From: Streptomyces albofaciens JCM 4342 | GTDB taxonomy: Bacteria; Actinomycetota; Actinomycetes; Streptomycetales; Streptomycetaceae | Assembly: GCF_008634025.1 (NCBI RefSeq) | Contig: NZ_PDCM01000002.1 | Coordinates: 248,001-312,000, forward strand | DNA length: 64,000 bases | Direction: 5' to 3' | Part shown: one piece after another, positions 1 to 7,875 of the stretch | Layout: each line of letters starts with the position of its first letter | Position numbering within the stretch: position 1 is the first letter of the stretch | Notes under the pieces: generated by a model | Told to the model about the DNA's origin: nothing | The model's database searches: none | Seen by the model: only the letters and a program-made list of their open reading frames with translations | Made by a program: the position numbers and the translations under genes

Positions 1-213
1 CAGGCCGGTGATCAGGAAGCCGGACAGGACGAAGAACAGGTCGACGCCGAGGAAGCCGCCGCCGAAGTGTCCGGCGTGGAAGAACAGGACGCCGAGGACG
101 GCCAGACCGCGCAGGCCGTCCAGGGGTGCGATGTGCCCGGCCGTCGCGCGCGGGCGGCCGCGTCGGCCGGCGCGGTGGGAGGTCGGCGTGGTCGTGGGCG
201 TGGTCGTCGGCAT
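1..213 (-). CDS. Acyltransferase-3 (OafA/OatA-like) membrane protein, N-terminal part only
   Basis: Only the first 71 residues are in the window; the gene runs off the left edge. After a basic Thr/Pro-rich cytosolic stretch the protein reads [17 protein letters not shown] and then [15 protein letters not shown]. This is the hallmark opening of acyltransferase-3 integral membrane proteins, which move acyl groups across or onto cell-surface polysaccharide, peptidoglycan or antibiotics. The ATG at 211-213 is the only start that gives a short leader before the first membrane helix. The next gene upstream on the same strand encodes an exported SGNH protein, so the pair resembles a split OatA-type O-acyltransferase. 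That functional link is inferred; the substrate cannot be read. Confidence 0.8.
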   Translation of the reverse strand, partial: MPTTTPTTTPTSHRAGRRGRPRATAGHIAPLDGLRGLAVLGVLFFHAGHFGGGFLGVDLFFVLSGFLITGL

Positions 214-348
214 GTACGGGTCCTCGGGGCAGCAGGGCGGCAGGAGCGTGGGAGGCGGCGACCGAGGGCGCTGCTCCGGCTGCCGGAGCGGCGCCCTCGA
301 CGCGTTGGCGGGCGATGCGGCCCGCTCACCGCCGTCGTTCCCGGTGCA

Positions 349-366
349 CCTCCGTACGTACGGAGG
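349..366. promoter_or_regulatory. Perfect 18-bp palindrome CCTCCGTACGTACGGAGG
   Basis: Nine-base arms meet with no loop, so this looks more like a dimeric protein site than a terminator. It lies in the 180-bp gap between the stop of the SGNH gene and the start of the acyltransferase gene, both on the minus strand. It could be an operator for the acyltransferase promoter. No regulator can be assigned. Confidence 0.4.
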
Positions 367-393
367 CAGCGCCCGGGTGACGGCGTACGGACA

Positions 394-1284
394 TCAGCCG
401 CACTTGAGCTGGCCGTAGACCTTGGAACCGGTCCAGGCGCCCTTGGCCCACTTCTCCGGGGACGCGGGCGTGAAGGAGTAGTGCCGGCTCAACTGGCCCC
501 CGAACCAGTTGGCGAACGCCGCGGCCCCCTGCTGACAGGTGTGGATGCCGTCCTGGCTGCGCTGGGCCTTGGCCGCGGCACTGTCGGTGCCCCACAGACC
601 GGCGGCGTCGAAGAAGCGGACCCGGCCCGCGTTCTTGGCCGCGGCGTCCTCGGCCGCCTTCGGCGCGGACTTGATGGCGGCCTCGTGGCTCTTGTAGAAG
701 TCGTCGATCTTGAAGGGCGGCGCGGAGACGAGGACGAGTTCGGCGCCGGCGTCCTTCGCGGCCTTGGCGAGGTGCTCGTACGAGCTGGTCTGCTGGGCGG
801 TGGTGCCCCAGTCGTAGGTGGTGACCTGATAGGCGATGACGTCCGGGTGGAAGGTCTTGACCGCGTTGGCCAGTTCCTTGTAGGTGTCCTCGGCGAACTG
901 GGCGGTCGGGCCTTCTCCCTTGACGACCGTACCGCCGCCCGCGGAAGCGATGGACTTGAATTCCGCGCCGCCCGCCTTGACGGCGGCTTCCAGGGCGGGC
1001 GCTTCGGCCTCGGCGATCGAGTCGCCCATCCAGAGCAGCTTCGAGAGCTGCTTTCCGCCGTTCTTGCCCGCGGCCGGGGCGGACGCGGCGGAGTCGGCGC
1101 TGTCGCCGTCGCCGGACGCCGAGTTGCCGCAGCCGGTGAGGGCCACGAGCGATACCCCCGCGATCAGGAGGGCCCCGGCGGCCAGTGCGGGACGCCCGCG
1201 CCGTCCGGGACGGCGCGGGGAAGTGGCGGGGGCGGGGAACGCCTGGGCTGACGACGGGCTGTCCGTGCTGTGCTTGCTGTGCAT
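394..1284 (-). CDS. SGNH/GDSL-like hydrolase or acyltransferase, lipoprotein
   Basis: From the ATG at 1284 the product has 296 residues. A basic N-terminus is followed by a hydrophobic segment ending in LTGC, a lipobox, so it should be a lipoprotein on the outer face of the membrane. The mature part carries LLWMGDSIAEAEAP, where GDS holds the block-I serine of the SGNH fold. A late DGIHTCQQG segment supplies the usual D..H pair. SGNH proteins of this type act as esterases or as the extracytoplasmic half of O-acyltransferases, and the acyltransferase-3 gene lies just downstream on the same strand. A GTG at 1308 would add eight residues; neither start has a strong ribosome binding site. The exact substrate is unknown. 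Confidence 0.78.
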   Translation of the reverse strand: MHSKHSTDSPSSAQAFPAPATSPRRPGRRGRPALAAGALLIAGVSLVALTGCGNSASGDGDSADSAASAPAAGKNGGKQLSKLLWMGDSIAEAEAPALEAAVKAGGAEFKSIASAGGGTVVKGEGPTAQFAEDTYKELANAVKTFHPDVIAYQVTTYDWGTTAQQTSSYEHLAKAAKDAGAELVLVSAPPFKIDDFYKSHEAAIKSAPKAAEDAAAKNAGRVRFFDAAGLWGTDSAAAKAQRSQDGIHTCQQGAAAFANWFGGQLSRHYSFTPASPEKWAKGAWTGSKVYGQLKCG

Positions 1285-1359
1285 GTTTTCGAGGTAAGCA
1301 CGGTGCACGGACCGTGCGGAGGCCTGTCATCTTCCGGTCACATACCGCGGAAAACGCCG

Positions 1360-1654
1360 TCATAAGGCGGTCACGGCGCGGCGGAATTCCGGCTCGGACG
1401 GCCCGTCCGAAGCGCGTCGGACCCGCTGTCCGCGCTTGGTCAGGTCTCCGTGCCGGAGCACCTCCGCGCGGGGTCCCGATGGCGGTCCGCCGCCGACGAG
1501 GTCATGGCCTACGGCACCCGTGGCCGCATCCGGTGGTGACACGGCTCGACAGGTCGTCGGCCAGGCCGAGTGTGGGGGGCGCCATGATGCGGACGGCGGC
1601 GTCGCCGTGGACCGCCTTCGCTGCGCCGTGGATGTGCGGATCGTTCCCGGCCAC
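1360..1654 (-). pseudogene. Possible decayed gene remnant or very small ORF downstream of the SnoaL-like gene
   Basis: A GTG at 1654, preceded by AGGGGGAAGC, opens a 50-codon frame to a TGA at 1502-1504 with protein-like content (for example RIMAPPTLGLADDLSSRV). A second frame from roughly 1530 to 1360 then reads protein-like sequence (HGDLTKRGQRVRR, EPEFRRAVTAL). This could be one short gene broken by a frameshift, or chance coding in GC-rich DNA. I do not recognise a family. It fills the roughly 395-bp gap between the SGNH gene and the SnoaL-like gene; nothing else was seen there. Confidence 0.25.
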
Positions 1655-1679
1655 GCTTCCCCCTGAGCGACGTGGTTGC

Positions 1680-2084
1680 TCAGATCGCCCCCAGCGCGGT
1701 CATCATGCCGAGCCCGTCCGAGGTGACCCAGTACTCCGCGAAACGGCCGTCGGCGACGCGGAAGATGTCCTGGCCCGCGAAGGAGACGCGGGTGCCGGGC
1801 TCGGCGGTGGCGCCGGGGATGCCGCCACGGTACGCGCCGTGGAAGGTCCAGCGCGCGGCCACCAGGCCGTCGCCGATGACCGGTCCGACGTCGAGGGTGT
1901 TGCGGATGTCGGTGAAGTACTCGTGCGACCGGCGGATCTGGTCGGCAGCCCCCTCGGGCCCGTGCACGTCCATGGTGGGCCAGTGGCCCAAGAAGTCGGG
2001 CGTGAGGATCTCCTCGGCCACGGCGAAGTCGCCGTGCCACAGGTCGAAGAGCCAGCGGCGGTAGAGCGAGTCGATGACGTTCAT
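1680..2084 (-). CDS. SnoaL-like (NTF2-fold) protein
   Basis: The product has 134 residues from the ATG at 2084. It follows the pattern of SnoaL-like polyketide-cyclase/ester-cyclase relatives: an N-terminal helix LYRRWLFDLWHGDF, a central HGPEGAADQIRRSHEYF segment, and GPVIGDGLVAARWTFHGAYRG followed by FRVADGRFAEYWVTSDG near the C-terminus. This small alpha+beta barrel usually forms a pocket for a hydrophobic substrate; many members are not cyclases and have no known substrate. A longer start (GTG at 2129) would run through the palindrome at 2094-2111 and is less likely. The gene follows a tetR-type gene on the same strand, with an operator-like palindrome in the 31-bp gap, so TetR control is likely. 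Confidence 0.75.
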   Translation of the reverse strand: MNVIDSLYRRWLFDLWHGDFAVAEEILTPDFLGHWPTMDVHGPEGAADQIRRSHEYFTDIRNTLDVGPVIGDGLVAARWTFHGAYRGGIPGATAEPGTRVSFAGQDIFRVADGRFAEYWVTSDGLGMMTALGAI

Positions 2085-2093
2085 GGCGCCATT

Positions 2094-2111
2094 TTGTGTA
2101 CGCGTACGCAA
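2094..2111. promoter_or_regulatory. Candidate TetR operator TTGTGTACGCGTACGCAA
   Basis: Sixteen of 18 positions are symmetric around a central GTACGCGTAC. It lies between the stop of the tetR-type gene (2116) and the start of the SnoaL-like gene (2084). Paired 9-bp half-sites around a GTAC core are typical of TetR-family operators. The position implies control of the downstream gene. Confidence 0.6.
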
Positions 2112-2115
2112 CAGG

Positions 2116-2835
2116 TCAACCACCGGCACCCGGGCGCGCCGCGCAACGGTGCGGCAGCGTCGCCGTCAGCGCGGTCACCAGCCTGGCCAGGTCGTCGGCG
2201 AAGTGGTCGCGGCGGTCCGGGGACAGCCAGTACGGGCGCAGCGCGGCCACCGTGGGATACCGGTCGGCGTCGGCCTCGGCGGGCATGCTGTCCTGATACG
2301 GAGAGCGGCCCTCGGGGCGCGCGGCGTGCTGGGCGAGGCCGCCGAGGAGGAAGTTCCAGACGATCCGGTTGGCCGTGGCCGCCTCCTCCGGCGACAGGCC
2401 GCAGGCCTGCCAGGCCGCGTAGATCTCCTCCAGCAGCCACAGGGCCGACGGAGCCATCAGGTCGCCGCGGGCCAGTACGTCCACGATCCAGGGCCGGGCC
2501 GCCAGCTCGTCGCGCTGCCAGGTCAGCAGCGCCAGGAGGCGGGCCCGGGGCTCGTCGGGCAGGGTGGGCCGGGGCAGGTCGGTCACGATGCGGTCCAGGA
2601 GCAGCACCAGCAGTTCGTCCTTGTCCCGTACGTGCCGGTAGATGCTCATCGGGGAGCTGCCCAGGGCCTCGGCGACCCGGCGCATGGTCAGCGCCGCGCT
2701 GCCTTCCCCGGTGACGATGTCGAGGGCCGCTTCGATGATCCGGTCGCGGGAGAGGCGGGCCGGTCGCCCCCGGCGCGCCGGCCCCCGCCCGGTGGTCGTG
2801 CTCCGTTCCGTGCCTGCTGTGCTGTGGTCACTCAC
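2116..2835 (-). CDS. TetR-family transcriptional regulator
   Basis: The product has 239 residues. After a basic, Arg-rich leader the N-terminal helix-turn-helix spans about residues 28-75: LSRDRIIEAALDIVTGEGSAALTMRRVAEALGSSPMSIYRHVRDKDELL, the classic TetR pattern. The all-helical C-terminal half matches the tetracycline-repressor-like ligand domain (for example IVWNFLLGGLAQH). It would repress its target as a dimer and release DNA on binding a small molecule. A palindrome directly after its stop codon points to the SnoaL-like gene as target. No comparable palindrome was seen upstream of its own start. Confidence 0.9.
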   Translation of the reverse strand: MSDHSTAGTERSTTTGRGPARRGRPARLSRDRIIEAALDIVTGEGSAALTMRRVAEALGSSPMSIYRHVRDKDELLVLLLDRIVTDLPRPTLPDEPRARLLALLTWQRDELAARPWIVDVLARGDLMAPSALWLLEEIYAAWQACGLSPEEAATANRIVWNFLLGGLAQHAARPEGRSPYQDSMPAEADADRYPTVAALRPYWLSPDRRDHFADDLARLVTALTATLPHRCAARPGAGG

Positions 2836-2972
2836 GGGAGCAGTCTGGCATTGGGGGACGGCGGGGGCGGTTCGCGAGGGTATGGCTTACGGGGCGGAGG
2901 CGGGCGACGTCCGTGGCGGGGAACGCCGGCCGGTCCTCCGGCTCAGCAGGACGCCCCCTGCCCGGGCGGCGA

Positions 2973-3986
2973 TCACGCCCAGACGGATTCGCCGGCCTGG
3001 CGTTCCGCCGCGCGCTGGGCCAGTTCGGACCAGTTGTCCGAGCAGGCGCGGGCCAGCTCGGCGATGGTGCGCCGGCGGTCCGCCGGTACGTCCGCCGTGA
3101 TCCGCTCCCACTCCTGCGGGCTGACCGCGTGGATGCCGAGCAGCCGCAGCAGCGTGCGGCCGGTGTCGCTGTACCGCAGTGCCGGGTCGCCCTTGAGCCG
3201 CTGCACGGTCTCGTTCCGGTCCGCCACGGGCATCCGTCCGGGCGTCACCGCGGCGGCGGTCCCCCGGCGCCTGCCGGCGGGCCGTCCGGGCCTGCGCTGT
3301 CCGTCGCGCTGGCCGCGCGGGCCACTGCGCCGCCCTGTCAGCAGGGGTTCCTCGCCCCGGCGGATCCGGTTGCGTACATCGCGCGCGGTTTCCGGGGAAA
3401 TGCCCGTCGCCCGGGCGATCTGACGGAGCGAGAGGTCAGGGTTCTCGGTGATGAGGTCACCGGCGAGCTTGCGGCCCGCGGCGCCGTCGAGCGGCCGGAA
3501 CCGGCCGTCCTGGCCGACGCGTCCGCGCTCCGGCTCCGCGCCGGCCGGCAGCTGCCGGCGGACCTTGGCCACCGTGGCCGGGGCCAGGCCGACGGTCGCG
3601 GCGATCATCCGGTTGGACCAGGTGGGATGCGAGACGATGATGCGCTCGGCCGCGCGCTTGCGGTCCGCCTTGGTCAGCGGCAGCCCATGGGCGATGTTGG
3701 ACTCGACGGCGAGGACGAAGGCGTCCGCTTCATCACCGTCGAAGAAGCGGACCTCGATGGTCTCCTGGCCGCGCCGCCGGGCCGCGCGCAGCCGGTGCAT
3801 GCCGTCGATGACCCGCAGCGTGTCCCGGTGGACGAGGATGGGGGGCAGCGGCCCGTCGGCCACGGCCAGCATTTCGACGTGCTCCCCGCTCTCCCCCGCG
3901 GTCCTCGGCGAATCGCTCACCGACAGGGCACTGATCTCGACCTCGACGACCGTGTTCAGGTCGACCTGCGACTGCCCGGGTTCCAA
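2973..3986 (-). CDS. StrR-like regulator with ParB N-terminal domain
   Basis: This 337-residue protein opens with a ParB-like domain (about residues 15-120). It carries PILVHRDTLRVIDGMHRLRAA, GQETIEVRFFDGDEADAFVLAVESNIAHGLPLT and then a DNA-binding helix set (RAAERIIVSHPTWSNRMIAATVGLAPATV and LSLRQIARATGISPETARDV). This order and length fit the StrR/NovG group of pathway-specific activators of antibiotic clusters rather than chromosomal ParB. The start is TTG at 3984-3986: a perfect AGGAGG sits five bases before it (3991-3996) and no ATG or GTG is available. The nearest secondary-metabolite genes begin 15 kb away, so its regulon is unknown. A five-unit 12-bp repeat lies just upstream. Confidence 0.82.
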   Translation of the reverse strand: MEPGQSQVDLNTVVEVEISALSVSDSPRTAGESGEHVEMLAVADGPLPPILVHRDTLRVIDGMHRLRAARRRGQETIEVRFFDGDEADAFVLAVESNIAHGLPLTKADRKRAAERIIVSHPTWSNRMIAATVGLAPATVAKVRRQLPAGAEPERGRVGQDGRFRPLDGAAGRKLAGDLITENPDLSLRQIARATGISPETARDVRNRIRRGEEPLLTGRRSGPRGQRDGQRRPGRPAGRRRGTAAAVTPGRMPVADRNETVQRLKGDPALRYSDTGRTLLRLLGIHAVSPQEWERITADVPADRRRTIAELARACSDNWSELAQRAAERQAGESVWA

Positions 3987-4015
3987 TGTGTCCTCCTAGG
4001 CTCGCGTCCGCCATT

Positions 4016-4075
4016 GGCTGCCCTTTTCGCTGCCCTTGTTCCTGTCCTCGTCGCTGCCTTTGTCGCTGCCCTTGT
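4016..4075. repeat. Five tandem 12-bp units upstream of the StrR-like gene
   Basis: Units resemble CGCTGCCCTTGT, with the first, third and fourth copies diverged. The array starts about 30 bp upstream of the TTG start of the regulator, inside the probable promoter or leader. It may be a binding array or replication slippage; it is not in frame with the regulator. Confidence 0.6.
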
Positions 4076-4621
4076 GCTGGAATACCGGACGGCTTACGGG
4101 CCGCTTTCGGCTCTCCTGTTTCCGGGCGGGGCCGACGGCGGTGGACGGTGTTTCACCTTGCGTCTGCGGATGACCGGGCAGCGGAAATGAGGAATCGCGC
4201 GGTACGGCGCGTCCGTCACGTACGTCCCCCGCTTCGGCACCGCTCGGCGCGACGGGGCCGGAAAACGGCGGCCCGTCCCCAAGCCGATGGCCGCCGCCGC
4301 GCCGCCACGGCCGGTCGTCGCCGGCCGGCCGTGGGTGCCCGGCGACTCCGGCCGGCACGGGTGCGGTTTCCGTACCGTGCGCATCTGGCTCGAAGTCGCC
4401 GTCGTGCTGCCGATGCTGAAGCGGTGGGCCGGGCCCGGGAAGAGGGCGGTTGTCCAGGACTTGTCCAGGACTTGTCCGGCCTGCTCAGCCCGGGGACGGG
4501 GCTGGGATCCGGACAATTCCGACCGGGTTTGTTCGGGGGGAATTCTCCGGGAAAAGCGTCGGAGCGCGCGGGAAGCCGGCGGCCGCGTGGACCGGTCACG
4601 GAAGCGGTGCCACGCGGCGGA
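4076..4621. other. Non-coding interval between the StrR-like gene and the sigma-CAP gene
   Basis: No frame here looks like a real gene on either strand. The stretch contains an 11-bp direct repeat TTGTCCAGGAC (4450-4460 and 4461-4471, then a partial third copy). The remainder appears to be the upstream region of the StrR-like gene. Confidence 0.5.
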
Positions 4622-4658
4622 CCGTTGCGCGGTACGGCAGTTCCGCACCGCGCAACGG
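4622..4658 (-). terminator. Hairpin downstream of the sigma-CAP gene
   Basis: CCGTTGCGCGGT (4622-4633) pairs perfectly with ACCGCGCAACGG (4647-4658) across a 13-base loop. It begins 16 bp after the stop of the sigma-CAP gene. No T-run follows, as is usual in this kind of genome. Confidence 0.6.
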
Positions 4659-4673
4659 CCGTCCTCTCCCCCG

Positions 4674-6335
4674 TTAGCCGCGAGCGCCGAACACCTGCGT
4701 CCACGTCGGTCCGCCGGGCCCCTCGTGGGTGCCTATGCCGATTTCCTTGAAGGAGCAGTTGAGGATGTTCGCCCGGTGGCCCGGGCTGTTCATCCAGCTG
4801 TTCATCACCTCGGCGGCGGACCGCTGTCCCCGGGCGATGTTCTCGCCGTAGGTGCTCCACTGATATCCGGCCGCCTTGATCCGGTCCCCCGGGTCCGTGC
4901 CGTCCGGACTGGTGTGGTCGAAGTAATGGCGCGCGTCCATGTCCTGCGAATGGCGCCGGGCCGCGGTGTCGAGCCGGCCGTTGCCCTGTACGGGCGCACA
5001 GCCCTGCTTGGCACGTTCGGTGTTGACCAGAGCGGTGACCTGCTGCGCGAAAGGCGACTGGCCGCTCGCGGAACCGGCGGCCGGGGCGGGCGCCGCGGAG
5101 GACGGGTGCGGAGCCGGGGTCGCCGATTCGGATGGGGTCCGCTTCTTCCGGGGGGTGTGCGGCTCCTTGGAGGGGGAGGCCGAGGCGGACGGAGTGGGCG
5201 TCGGGCTGTTGCTCTTCCCGGAGGGCGACGGGCTCGCGACGGGGGTTTGCGGCGGCTGCCCGGCCAGCGGCACCGACTCGGGCTCCGTGGCGGCGCGGGA
5301 GGGGCCGGGGTCCTTGTCCGGGCCGGAGAGGATCAGGGGGAGGGCGCCGCCCACGGTGGCGAGGGCGGCGGCGGCCACGGCGGCCGCGGTGACGGCGCGC
5401 CGGCGGCGGACGCGGCGGCTCTCGCGCAGTGCGTCACGGAGCTGGGCGCGTCCGCCGGCCGCGGTGGAACCGCCCACCGAGGGAGCCGTCGTCCCGCCCG
5501 CCGCCGTGGACATGGCGGGCTGCTGGGTGGTGGCGCCCGCGAGGACCGGGGACTCCAGGGTGTCCGGCGCGAGCGTGGCGGCCAGCGGTACCAGCGCCAG
5601 ACCGACGAGCAGCTTGTCCGCGGGAACCAGTCCGGAGGAGAAGGCGGAACAGACCGTGCACTCGCGGGCGTGCCGCGCGATGCGCTTGCGCCACAGCGCG
5701 GAGGGCACGCCGTCCCACTGCTCGACGACGGTCTCCAGCAGCACGCACCGCGGGTTCGCGGACAGCGCGCGCACCACCACGCGGGAGGCTTCGAGTTGGG
5801 ACTTCATGCGCTGGACGCGTACGGCCGTGTGCTGGGGCGTCAGCTCCATGGCGGTGGCGACCTCGGCGCGGGTCAGTTCCCCGGCCGCCTCCAGCCACCA
5901 CAGGGACAGCAGCGCCCGGTCGGCCTCGTCGAGCCAGCGGGTGGCTTCGGCGACTTCGCGGCGCTGCCCGGACAGGCCCAGGCGGACGATGGTCAGCCCG
6001 ACGAAGTCGGCGCGGGGGTCGGCCACGTCGTACGCGACGTCCAGGCCGCCGTCCACGGGCGCGGTCTGGTCCTGGCGCCAGTGCGCGCGTATCTGGTTCA
6101 TCGTGATGGCCACCAGCCAGGACCGGAAACTGCCCGGGTCGCGCAGTTCGCCGAGGCCGGCGAGGGCCCGGAGCATCGTCTCCTGCGCCACGTCGTCCAC
6201 GTCCGCGTGGCCGTGCAGCGCGCGTCCCACGATGTTGTACACCAGGGGCATGGACTCGGTGACGATCCGGTCCCTGGCCTGCCCGTCCCCCGCCTGCGCG
6301 GCGGCAATCACCGCAGGGTCGAGTTCGCTGCTCAC
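4674..6335 (-). CDS. ECF-type sigma factor fused to a zinc finger, membrane segment and extracellular CAP domain
   Basis: One 553-residue frame holds several modules. Residues about 25-95 are sigma region 2 (ADVDDVAQETMLRALAGL, then FRSWLVAITMNQIRAHWR). Residues about 135-185 are region 4 with its helix-turn-helix (LTRAEVATAMELTPQHTAVRVQRMKSQ). A zinc-binding motif HARECTVC follows at about 225. A basic stretch precedes one membrane helix (AVTAAAVAAAALATVGGALPL, about 320-340), then a Ser/Pro/Thr-rich wall-spanning linker. The C-terminal 120 residues are a CAP/SCP domain (NTERAKQGCAPV, HSQDMDARHYFDHTSPDG, YGENIARG, WMNSPGHRANIL). Sigma and anti-sigma-like parts would be cytoplasmic and the CAP domain outside. 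Fused sigma-zinc finger-membrane proteins are known among ECF groups. Release of the sigma part by proteolysis is inferred. The start is GTG at 6335 with a weak ribosome binding site. Confidence 0.87.
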   Translation of the reverse strand: MSSELDPAVIAAAQAGDGQARDRIVTESMPLVYNIVGRALHGHADVDDVAQETMLRALAGLGELRDPGSFRSWLVAITMNQIRAHWRQDQTAPVDGGLDVAYDVADPRADFVGLTIVRLGLSGQRREVAEATRWLDEADRALLSLWWLEAAGELTRAEVATAMELTPQHTAVRVQRMKSQLEASRVVVRALSANPRCVLLETVVEQWDGVPSALWRKRIARHARECTVCSAFSSGLVPADKLLVGLALVPLAATLAPDTLESPVLAGATTQQPAMSTAAGGTTAPSVGGSTAAGGRAQLRDALRESRRVRRRRAVTAAAVAAAALATVGGALPLILSGPDKDPGPSRAATEPESVPLAGQPPQTPVASPSPSGKSNSPTPTPSASASPSKEPHTPRKKRTPSESATPAPHPSSAAPAPAAGSASGQSPFAQQVTALVNTERAKQGCAPVQGNGRLDTAARRHSQDMDARHYFDHTSPDGTDPGDRIKAAGYQWSTYGENIARGQRSAAEVMNSWMNSPGHRANILNCSFKEIGIGTHEGPGGPTWTQVFGARG

Positions 6336-6700
6336 GCTGTGTCCACTCTCTTTCGACTAGGGCCTCTTGCGTCCCACACTCAGGAGATGCTGCGACGACC
6401 GGGCGGATAACAGAAATCGAGCAGGCGTCCGCGGAAATCGTACGGAGCAGCGATACGGCGGGGGTGGCGGGCGCTGCCGCACGGGCCGCCCGAGGCGGTG
6501 CGCATTGCCCGCACCAAGCCTGTGACCAGGGGCGTAGTGGCGAAGCCGGCGGCCGGGCCGGTCCTTTCACCGGCGGTGCATCAGCTCGGCACCGGCGAGA
6601 ATTTCCCGCGCGGCACACATCCTTCGGCAAGCCTCCCGCGTCTCATGAGCGAGCCACTTCCTCATGTGGCCGCACTACTGGTACATTTGGAGAATTTGCC
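6336..6700. other. Divergent promoter region
   Basis: This 365-bp interval separates the minus-strand sigma-CAP gene from the plus-strand D,D-peptidase gene. It must hold both promoters. I see no gene, strong palindrome or repeat in it. The frame extending the peptidase upstream through this stretch lacks protein-like character. Confidence 0.5.
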
Positions 6701-7663
6701 TTGAAAACTGGCATTAAGGGCGTGCGCCGCCTGTCCGCGACGGCCGTGACCGCCGCGGGAGCCGTCCTGGCGGCCGGAGTGTTCGCCGCTCCGGCACAGG
6801 CCGAGACTCCCGGGGCCGCCACCTTGAGGGCCGCGGCGGTCAAGGCCGCCCAGCAGGCCGCGGCGAAGGCCGGAACGCCGCAGGCACCCACGATCACCGC
6901 GGCGGGCGGGTTCGTGATGAACAACGGCACCGGCACGGCCGCGTTCACCAAGGCGGCGGACTCCCGCCGTTCCATGGGGTCCACGACCAAGATCATGACC
7001 GCACAGGTGGTGCTGTCGCAGCGGAACCTCAACCTGGACGCCCAGGTCACGGTCGACAAGGCGTACAGCGACTACATCGTCGCCAAGACCGCCTCGTCGG
7101 CCGGCCTGATCGTCGGGGACAAGGTCACCGTCCGCCAGCTGCTGTACGCGCTGATGCTCCCGTCCGGCTGTGACGCGGCGTACGCGCTCGCCGACAAGTT
7201 CGGCAGCGGGTCCACGCGGGCGGCGCGGGTGCAGTCGTTCATCGGCCAGATGAACACCGCGGCCAAGAACCTCGGCCTGAACAACACCCACTTCGACTCG
7301 TTCGACGGCATCGGCAACGGCGCGAACTACTCGACGCCGCGCGACCTGACGAAGCTGGCCTCCCACGCGATGAAGAACGCCACGTTCCGCACCGTCGTGG
7401 GGACCCGGTCGACCAAGCAGAAGGTCACCACGAAGAACGGCGGCTACCGCTACATGTCGTGGAACAACACCAACAACCTGCTGGGCAGTTACACCGGCAC
7501 CATCGGCGTCAAGACCGGTTCGGGTCCGGAGGCCAAGTACTGCCTGGTCTTCGCCGCCACCCGCAACGGCAAGACCGTCATCGGTACGGTCCTGGCCTCC
7601 ACCTCGGTGGCCAACCGCACCGCCGACGCGAAGAAGCTGCTGGACTACGGCTTCGCGAAGTAG
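6701..7663 (+). CDS. Secreted D-alanyl-D-alanine carboxypeptidase (peptidase S11)
   Basis: The product has 320 residues from a TTG at 6701, chosen because GGAGAA precedes it and it begins a clean signal peptide: KTGIKGVRRL, a hydrophobic core, then AAPAQAETPG with an AxA cleavage site. The mature enzyme has the three penicillin-binding motifs: SxxK in RRSMGSTTKIMT, the second-motif serine in LMLPSGCDAAYALAD (Cys where most relatives have Asn), and KTG in GVKTGSG. S11 enzymes trim the terminal D-Ala from peptidoglycan stem peptides outside the membrane. There is no C-terminal amphipathic anchor, so the enzyme is probably released. A strong hairpin follows the stop, so it is likely transcribed alone. 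Confidence 0.9.
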   Translation: MKTGIKGVRRLSATAVTAAGAVLAAGVFAAPAQAETPGAATLRAAAVKAAQQAAAKAGTPQAPTITAAGGFVMNNGTGTAAFTKAADSRRSMGSTTKIMTAQVVLSQRNLNLDAQVTVDKAYSDYIVAKTASSAGLIVGDKVTVRQLLYALMLPSGCDAAYALADKFGSGSTRAARVQSFIGQMNTAAKNLGLNNTHFDSFDGIGNGANYSTPRDLTKLASHAMKNATFRTVVGTRSTKQKVTTKNGGYRYMSWNNTNNLLGSYTGTIGVKTGSGPEAKYCLVFAATRNGKTVIGTVLASTSVANRTADAKKLLDYGFAK

Positions 7664-7682
7664 CGCGACATAGCGCACGGCA

Positions 7683-7719
7683 AGGGCCTGCCCGTGGCAT
7701 CCGGCCACGGACAGGCCCT
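7683..7719 (+). terminator. Strong hairpin terminator after the D,D-peptidase gene
   Basis: AGGGCCTG-C-CCGTGGC pairs with GCCACGG-A-CAGGCCCT over a 5-base loop: a 15-bp stem with one internal mismatch, 20 bp after the stop codon. Confidence 0.8.
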
Positions 7720-7862
7720 CGTCGTTGCCGCGGGTCGGCGGCGCCCGGCCCCTCCTCCTGCCGCCGGCCGGGAGGTTACGGCTGCTGAGTGCCGAACCGG
7801 GGTGCAGAAGTCTTCAGTCCGAAACGGTGGAATACCGCATTCCCCGGGCCACCGCGGGTCTC

Positions 7863-7868
7863 TAGCGT
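7863..7868 (+). promoter_or_regulatory. Probable -10 box (TAGCGT) of a leaderless transcript
   Basis: TAGCGT ends seven bases before the ATG at 7876 and no Shine-Dalgarno is present. This spacing is characteristic of leaderless mRNAs in streptomycetes. The -35 region is weak. Confidence 0.45.
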
Positions 7869-7875
7869 CATAGCC

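Noticed and set aside
1185..2714. Long open frames on the strand opposite real genes, here and throughout (for example 4287-6410, 22490-27061, 26722-30546, 49119-54353)
   Set aside because: They are antisense shadows of high-GC coding sequence. Composition is Arg/Gly/Ala-rich without motifs, and the opposite frames hold clear domains.
3996..4358. A 120-codon minus-strand ORF ending in KGSD/KGSE repeats before the StrR-like gene
   Set aside because: The first 90 residues are low-complexity with no ribosome binding site. The repeat is better treated as a DNA repeat in the leader.
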